The notes under the pieces are model-generated. The model had not been told where the DNA came from, searched no databases, and worked only from the letters and a program-made list of their open reading frames with translations. Made by a program: the position numbers and the translations under genes. Below are positions 59,759 through 64,000 of a stretch of DNA of 64,000 bases, piece after piece. This DNA is from Bacteroidales bacterium (GTDB lineage: Bacteria; Bacteroidota; Bacteroidia; Bacteroidales; WCHB1-69): the NCBI GenBank assembly GCA_017525245.1, contig JAFXTE010000080.1, positions 62,001 through 126,000 of the forward strand, in the 5' to 3' direction. Numbering within the stretch: the first letter of the stretch is position 1; each line of letters begins with the position of its first letter.

Positions 59759-60601
59759 GTGAAAAGGATTTTGCCATTGCTGTCAGTTGCATTGCTGCTC
59801 TGCGTGTCCTGCCGAAAGAATGCAGACCCGGTGGTGGCTCAGGTGTACCAGTACAAACTTTACGCATCTGAGGTGCAGGCAGACGTGCCGTTAGGACTGT
59901 CCCAAGAGGACAGCATCACATTGGTGCGCGATTTTATCGACAATTGGGTGAAAGAGAAACTGGTGCTTCACGAGGCCGAACGCCACCTCTCCCCTCGTGA
60001 GAAAAATTTTGACCGCGAGATGACAGAGTACCGCAACTCGCTGCTGGCACAACGCTATCTGGACAAGATTTGGCAGAAAGACACCGCCAACAACGCGATT
60101 ACCGACAAGGAAATAACGGACTTTGCCCGCTCGTTGGATGACCGTTATACGGTTGAGAAAGAGATTGTACGCGTGAATTATGTGAAAATGCCCACCCGAT
60201 CTGACAAATTGCCTTTGGTACGGGATATCCTTTTTGACGAACGTCAACGGGATGTTCAGAAAGAAACATTAGTGTCAATGCTGGGCGATACCATTGAATA
60301 TCTGTTGGATGATGACGAATGGCTCTATCTGGATGATTTGCAGAACGAGGTGGCTTTTCAAATTGATGTGCAGAAGCTCGGAAACCGCGGCTCCTCCCTG
60401 CGAATTGAGAAGGAAGTGGGTGAAAACACGGTTCTTCTCGTGATTTTGGATTATCGCTCACAGCGTTCTGTAAACGATACAAAGGACGAACGCGCCGCTG
60501 CAGGCATGTTGCTCATGAACCAGAGACGCACCCGAATGATCAATCAATATGTGCAGACACTCTATGACAAAGCCCTGAAAGAAGGGAAAATTGTCCAGTA
60601 A
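59759..60601 (+). CDS. SurA-N-like lipoprotein without a PPIase domain
   Basis: 280 residues from GTG 59759, one base after the stop of the SurA-like gene. Lipobox in LLLCVSC (Cys18). VYQYKLYASEVQADVPLGLSQEDSI and DNWVKEKLVLHEAERHLSPREKNFDREM resemble the SurA N-terminal chaperone region; the parvulin motifs are missing. Probably an outer-membrane-anchored holdase working with the upstream isomerase. Confidence 0.7.
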   Translation: MKRILPLLSVALLLCVSCRKNADPVVAQVYQYKLYASEVQADVPLGLSQEDSITLVRDFIDNWVKEKLVLHEAERHLSPREKNFDREMTEYRNSLLAQRYLDKIWQKDTANNAITDKEITDFARSLDDRYTVEKEIVRVNYVKMPTRSDKLPLVRDILFDERQRDVQKETLVSMLGDTIEYLLDDDEWLYLDDLQNEVAFQIDVQKLGNRGSSLRIEKEVGENTVLLVILDYRSQRSVNDTKDERAAAGMLLMNQRRTRMINQYVQTLYDKALKEGKIVQ

Positions 60602-60609
60602 TCATCCAG

Positions 60610-60637
60610 ACCTTTGACCTTTGATCATTGAACTTAA
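60610..60637. repeat. Heptamer array (ACCTTTG)
   Basis: Two ACCTTTG units, ATCATTG and AACTTAA in 7-bp phase between the lipoprotein gene and dut. Unit shared with the tail of the 36.3-kb array. Confidence 0.6.
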
Positions 60638-60648
60638 AATTATCCTAA

Positions 60649-61092
60649 ATGATTGTTAAAATATATAACAAATCCAAAAACCAATTACCGGCGTACGCAT
60701 CGGCGTATGCGGCAGGTATGGATTTGAGAGCGGATTTGACAGAACCCGTTTTGCTGAAGCCTTTTGAACGGAAACTGATTCCGACAGGGCTCTTTGTTGA
60801 GTTGCCTGCTGATTGTGAGGCGCAGATACGCCCCCGCAGCGGACTTGCCCTCAAACATGGCATTACCGTCTTGAATACCCCCGGTACAATTGATGCAGAC
60901 TACCGTGGGGAAATAAGGGTCATTCTGGTCAACCTTTCACAGGAACCTTTCGAGATTCAGCCTGGAGAGCGCATCGCTCAAATGGTGGTTGCACAATTCC
61001 GTCAGGTGGAGCTGGTGGAGGTTGCCACTTTGGACGAACTGTCAGACACTGAACGCGGCACTGGCGGCTTTGGACACAGTGGAAAACAATAA
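60649..61092 (+). CDS. dut: dUTP diphosphatase
   Basis: 147 residues. Splits dUTP to dUMP and keeps uracil out of [19 protein letters not shown] (motif 1), [28 protein letters not shown] (motifs 2-3) with the catalytic Asp, [12 protein letters not shown] (motif 4) and GTGGFGHSG (motif 5) are all present. Confidence 0.97.
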   Translation: MIVKIYNKSKNQLPAYASAYAAGMDLRADLTEPVLLKPFERKLIPTGLFVELPADCEAQIRPRSGLALKHGITVLNTPGTIDADYRGEIRVILVNLSQEPFEIQPGERIAQMVVAQFRQVELVEVATLDELSDTERGTGGFGHSGKQ

Positions 61093-61103
61093 TATTGCTG
61101 ATT

Positions 61104-62063
61104 ATGAGAAAATTGTTGTTGTCGTTGGTGTTGACCGTTTTGTTGGTGTGTGGATACGCGCAGAATGGGATAAAGGTCCGCAAGACGGCCTCCGGTTCCC
61201 AAGCTGCGATATCGGAACGTTCTATCAGCAGTCGCTTCAACCAAGGCCTGCGTCACTATTATACAGCTCAGTATGAAGACGCGATGCAGTCGTTCTCCGG
61301 CATCCTTGCCGATGCACCCAAGCATGCCCCTTCCTATTTCATGCTTTCCCGGATATATGTCGAAAGGCAGCAATTCACGGAAGCGGAGAATGCCCTGAAA
61401 CAGGCCGTGAAATTGGACAAGAACAATGTTTGGTATCAGGTGGCGTTGGCGCGGATGTACGTTTCAAACGGAGATTACAAAGCCGCATCCCCGATGTGGG
61501 AGAAGATTTGTCGTGAAATCCCTGATAATGTTGAGTTCTTGACTTATTTAACCACTTGCTATGCGAAAACCGGTGCTTCCGAAAAAGCTGCTGAAATCCA
61601 GTCCCGTTTGGATGAGATGACAGGCCATGAAACTGTTGACGAGCATTCCGACAGAGATAATGCGTCAGGCGAAAGCGGCGGTTTTAAGGCACAAGGATTG
61701 GCTGCGCTGAAAGCGCAGCAATACGGACAGGCGGTTGCCTTTTTTGAAAGCGCCTTGCGTGAGGATGATACGGACTACGACCTTTGGAGCGCGTTTGCGG
61801 AAGCAGTCGCAAAGTCTGGCCAATGGCGCAAACTCACTGATTTTGAGGAAGATCTCTCCACGCTGTTCCCGCAATCATCGGCATTGTTGGCCGCACTGGC
61901 GGACGCTTTCCTGCATGACAGCCATCCGGACAAAGCAGTGGAGTATTACAGGCAGGCATTGGCGTTCGCTTTTGACGCTGACCAAATAAAGAGTATCCGC
62001 AAAGGGCTTTACGAAGCCTACACACAGATGGGCGATGCTGAAAATGCCGCCCGATACCGGTAA
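61104..62063 (+). CDS. Secreted TPR protein
   Basis: 319 residues from ATG 61104, 11 bp after dut. Signal peptide MRKLLLSLVLTVLLVCGYAQ. TPR units: GLRHYYTAQYEDAMQSFSGIL, YFMLSRIYVERQQFTEAENALKQAV, VALARMYVSNGDYKAASPMW, later GLAALKAQQYGQAVAFFESAL and ALADAFLHDSHPDKAVEYYRQAL. Predicted periplasmic protein-binding scaffold; partner unknown. Confidence 0.85.
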   Translation: MRKLLLSLVLTVLLVCGYAQNGIKVRKTASGSQAAISERSISSRFNQGLRHYYTAQYEDAMQSFSGILADAPKHAPSYFMLSRIYVERQQFTEAENALKQAVKLDKNNVWYQVALARMYVSNGDYKAASPMWEKICREIPDNVEFLTYLTTCYAKTGASEKAAEIQSRLDEMTGHETVDEHSDRDNASGESGGFKAQGLAALKAQQYGQAVAFFESALREDDTDYDLWSAFAEAVAKSGQWRKLTDFEEDLSTLFPQSSALLAALADAFLHDSHPDKAVEYYRQALAFAFDADQIKSIRKGLYEAYTQMGDAENAARYR

Positions 62064-62102
62064 TTTTTCACCATCTTCTTGTTTTTTCGAAGCCTCTTGT
62101 TG

Positions 62103-62143
62103 ACAGGGGGGTAACTATCCTTTTGGTGTTGTTAACTCCCTGT
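62103..62143. other. Inverted repeat in the gap after the TPR gene
   Basis: ACAGGGGGGTAAC (62103-62115) pairs with GTTAACTCCCTGT (62131-62143), with two mismatches; no T run follows on either side. Lies upstream of the exopolysaccharide promoter. Confidence 0.45.
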
Positions 62144-62173
62144 TGAAAAAAAAGGTGCAAAAAACATATTAAA

Positions 62174-62205
62174 TTTGTAATATATAAGAAAATTGTTTAT
62201 CTTTG
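62174..62205 (+). promoter_or_regulatory. Full promoter (TTTG-N20-TATCTTTG) of the exopolysaccharide locus
   Basis: TTTG at 62174-62177 and TATCTTTG at 62198-62205, 20 bp apart; best promoter in the window. Transcripts would carry a leader of roughly 180 nt before the GTG at 62393. Confidence 0.75.
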
Positions 62206-62214
62206 CCGCTAGGT

Positions 62215-62392
62215 TTAATTGTAAATAGTGGGGAAGTCTATATATGTCCTTTTGGGTTCATAAGGTCTTAGATTTCAATGTGTTGAAAAACAATGTCCCC
62301 CGTGCAACCTCCTTTTTTAGGGTGGGGAATAACGGATTTTGTATCAATTAAACCGTTTTTGTTTATTTTTTGTGCAAAAAAACTATTAAAAC
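62215..62392 (+). promoter_or_regulatory. Long structured leader of the UpxY-Wza-Wzc unit
   Basis: About 180 nt between promoter and UpxY. A hairpin around 62296-62327 (CCCC and ACCT pairing with AGGGT and GGGG across a T-rich loop) and a shorter AACGG/CCGTT pairing (62331-62357) followed by a T run could act as an attenuator. UpxY-type proteins act on such leaders to suppress premature termination. Confidence 0.5.
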
Positions 62393-62935
62393 GTGACACA
62401 TCAAGGGGAAGACACACAACGGTGGTTTGCTTTTAAAGTCTTCTATAACAAGGTTTTTGAAATTGAGCGGGACATACGGGATCTGGGGGTTAAAACTTAT
62501 TTCCCGAAACTCAAGGTCTATAAAAAGTGGGAGGACAAACAGAAAGAGCAAATTAAACCGGCCATCTCTTCGCTGATTTTTGTATGGTGTACTGAAGAAA
62601 AGGTTTGGGACTTGCAAAAATCATTATACGGCCGGGTGATGTTGTACACACACACGAGCGACGGGAACAAAAAGGCCTCCCCTGTTGATGAGGAAGAAAT
62701 GCGCGTGTTCATGTTGGTCACCTCGGTGGAGGACGAAAGGTTGCAATACCTTGACGTGGACAGCGTCAACTACAAGGAGGGACAGCGCGTGAGAGTGCTC
62801 GACGGACCGTACAAGGATTGCGTGGGCTACATTAAACGCATCAAAGGGAACAGACGACTGTTGGTGGCGGTCGAAGGAATTGCATTGGTGGCGACATCGT
62901 ACATACCGTCTGTGTTTTTGGAAAAGATTAATTAA
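62393..62935 (+). CDS. UpxY-type NusG-like antiterminator
   Basis: 180 residues from GTG 62393. NusG N-terminal domain: RWFAFKVFYNKVFEIERDIRDLGVKTYFP near 10-38, VYKKWEDKQKEQIKPAISSLIFVWC, and a KOW-like C-terminus YKEGQRVRVLDGPYKDCVGYIKRIKGNRRLLVAVEG. In Bacteroidota these proteins promote full-length transcription of the capsule operon they head. Followed by Wza- and Wzc-like genes, which fits. Confidence 0.88.
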   Translation: MTHQGEDTQRWFAFKVFYNKVFEIERDIRDLGVKTYFPKLKVYKKWEDKQKEQIKPAISSLIFVWCTEEKVWDLQKSLYGRVMLYTHTSDGNKKASPVDEEEMRVFMLVTSVEDERLQYLDVDSVNYKEGQRVRVLDGPYKDCVGYIKRIKGNRRLLVAVEGIALVATSYIPSVFLEKIN

Positions 62936-62947
62936 ATTATTCACTAT

Positions 62948-63787
62948 ATGAAAAACCACAAGTTATACCTGTTGATCCTGACTTGCCTGTTGTTCACATC
63001 TTGTGCGACAGACAAGGTGATTAGCTATTTTCAGGATGCCCAAAACGCCGATTCGGCAAGAATTGCACTCCCGTCTCCGGATATCCGCTTTAGGCCGGAA
63101 GACAAGTTGGCTATTATTGTGAACTGTAAGGATCCCGAACTTACTACATTGTTCAATCTTCCTTACATTACTCGAACTGTGGGTGTGGATATGGGTGCCA
63201 ATACGAATATTTCTGGTTCGAGTCGCGGGGTGTCGTCCTATGTTATAGATGACGAAGGAAACATTGATTTTCCCGTGTTGGGAAAACTTCATATAGCGGG
63301 CAAAACTCGTAATGAAGTGATTAACTATATTAAAAACGAGCTGATTACCAGAAACTTGGTGAATGATCCTATTGTGACGGTGGAGTATGCTAACCTTCAG
63401 TATGCGGTTCTGGGCGAGGTGCGTTCCCCCGGTCGTTACAACATCAATTCAGATAGAACAACGCTGCTTGAAGCATTAAGCAGAGCAGGGGACATGACTA
63501 TTAACGGAAAACGAAAGAATGTGATGGTGATCAGGTCGGATTCGCTTGGAAATGTCATGACCCACACGGTGGATTTGACCTCCATAGATTCCGTGGTCAA
63601 CTCTCCGGTTTATTATCTTTGTCAAAACGATATGATTTACGTGGAACCTACCAAGAAGCGTGCTCGCGAGTCCACGGCGAATGGCAACGTCTTCTCTTCC
63701 CCTTCTTTCTGGATATCTACAGCCTCTGCCGTGGCAACACTTGTTTCCACCATATTGCTTATCCGTATCCGGGCCATTAATGACTAA
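62948..63787 (+). CDS. Polysaccharide export outer-membrane lipoprotein (Wza-like)
   Basis: 279 residues. Lipobox LFTSC (Cys18). KVISYFQDAQNADSARIALPSPDIRFRPEDKLAIIVNC is the poly_export domain entry; ISGSSRGVSSYVIDDEGNIDFPVLGKLHIAGKTRNEVINYIKNEL is its core. An SLBB-type segment follows at about 150-220 (VLGEVRSPGRYNINSDRTTLLEALSRAGD). C-terminal helix FWISTASAVATLVSTILL could cross the outer membrane as in Wza. Starts 12 bp after UpxY. Confidence 0.93.
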   Translation: MKNHKLYLLILTCLLFTSCATDKVISYFQDAQNADSARIALPSPDIRFRPEDKLAIIVNCKDPELTTLFNLPYITRTVGVDMGANTNISGSSRGVSSYVIDDEGNIDFPVLGKLHIAGKTRNEVINYIKNELITRNLVNDPIVTVEYANLQYAVLGEVRSPGRYNINSDRTTLLEALSRAGDMTINGKRKNVMVIRSDSLGNVMTHTVDLTSIDSVVNSPVYYLCQNDMIYVEPTKKRARESTANGNVFSSPSFWISTASAVATLVSTILLIRIRAIND

Positions 63788-63826
63788 ATTTTCTTTAATT
63801 GTAATTCCTTAACCCATAATATCAGT

Positions 63827-64000
63827 ATGGAAAATCAAAATCAAAATCAATTAGCAGAAGAAAAAAAACATAAGGTGGTGCTAAAGGATTGGCTATATAT
63901 GTGCTTAAACCGTTGGTACTGGTTCCTGATTTCTGTCGTTATTATGTTAGCGGGAGCAACATTTTATATCTTGAAAACCGCTCCGGTTTATCAACGAACG
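63827..64000 (+). CDS. Wzc-like chain-length determinant / tyrosine kinase, partial
   Basis: Open from ATG 63827 to the window edge (58 residues). A hydrophilic start MENQNQNQLAEEKKHKVVLK is followed by DWLYMCLNRWYWFLISVVIMLAGATFYIL and KTAPVYQRT, the Wzz-type N-terminal membrane helix and the turn after it. It controls polymer length or export with the Wza-like lipoprotein. The kinase domain lies beyond the window. Confidence 0.8.
   Translation, partial: MENQNQNQLAEEKKHKVVLKDWLYMCLNRWYWFLISVVIMLAGATFYILKTAPVYQRT

Noticed and set aside
1..64000. tRNA or ribosomal RNA genes
   Set aside because: I saw no T-loop/anticodon pattern in the spacers and no rRNA sequence apart from a short sarcin-ricin-like word in the DUF559 arms.

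Overview
The window is chromosomal DNA of a Bacteroidota (probably Bacteroidales-like) bacterium. Evidence: a type IX secretion core in the order porP-porK-porL-porM-porN, CHU_C-type C-terminal sorting domains, lineage-typical DUF4249, DUF6427-like, DUF2851 and DUF3109 proteins, a Bacteroidota RNase P RNA, a UpxY-type antiterminator, and many -7 promoter boxes of the form TAnnTTTG with almost no Shine-Dalgarno sequences. The 3-hydroxybutyryl-CoA dehydrogenase/crotonase pair and tryptophanase suggest an amino-acid-fermenting anaerobe; that lifestyle is inferred, not shown. No tRNA, 16S/23S/5S rRNA or CRISPR array was found.

Layout. 0-2 kb (minus): an operon with overlapping ATGA junctions, ECF sigma factor, membrane protein ending in a CHU_C domain, and an M16 peptidase-like protein cut by the window edge. 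2-4.3 kb (minus): RNase HII, a DUF6427-like membrane protein and a truncated adenylate-forming enzyme. 4.4-5.3 kb: DUF4249 lipoprotein. 5.4-9.6 kb (minus): hbd and crt, then a second ECF cassette following an unpaired transketolase C-terminal half. 9.6-19.3 kb (plus): a large outer-membrane barrel-like protein, then porPKLMN. 19.4-33.9 kb: SDR epimerase, recQ, Skp-like protein, MORN protein, tnaA, DUF3109, dnaN, rnpB, yraN (minus), DUF2851, a WG-repeat secreted protein, ffh and msrA. 33.9-38.2 kb (minus): gpmA, panD, panC, then an ATPase-DRTGG-PHP module of the kind usually seen beside [FeFe]-hydrogenases. 38.3-43.3 kb: a glycogen synthase/alpha-glucan phosphorylase fusion and thiamine pyrophosphokinase.

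43.3-46.3 kb is an accessory island: a 739-bp element in which a single DUF559 endonuclease gene is tightly enclosed by 140-bp imperfect inverted repeats; an orphan antitoxin-like mini-gene; a signal-peptide remnant; a RelB/DinJ-PIN pair; and an MNT-HEPN pair. 46.3-52.1 kb: SDR, sugar nucleotidyltransferase and two related secreted proteins with Lcl/DUF1566-like domains, one carrying a type B T9SS signal. 52.1-62.1 kb: DUF2461, panB, an RluA-family synthase, cysteine desulfurase, EamA transporter, metallophosphoesterase, SurA-like foldase, partner lipoprotein, dut and a TPR protein. 62.1 kb to the end: start of an exopolysaccharide locus (UpxY, Wza-like lipoprotein, Wzc-like partial) behind a long structured leader.

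The most unusual signals are (1) the DUF559 element with inverted repeats, related to bipartite palindromes elsewhere in the window, and (2) about seventeen intergenic tandem arrays with strict 7-bp (sometimes 8- or 6-bp) periods but different unit sequences, concentrated between 34 and 61 kb, which resemble in form the heptanucleotide STRRs of cyanobacteria.
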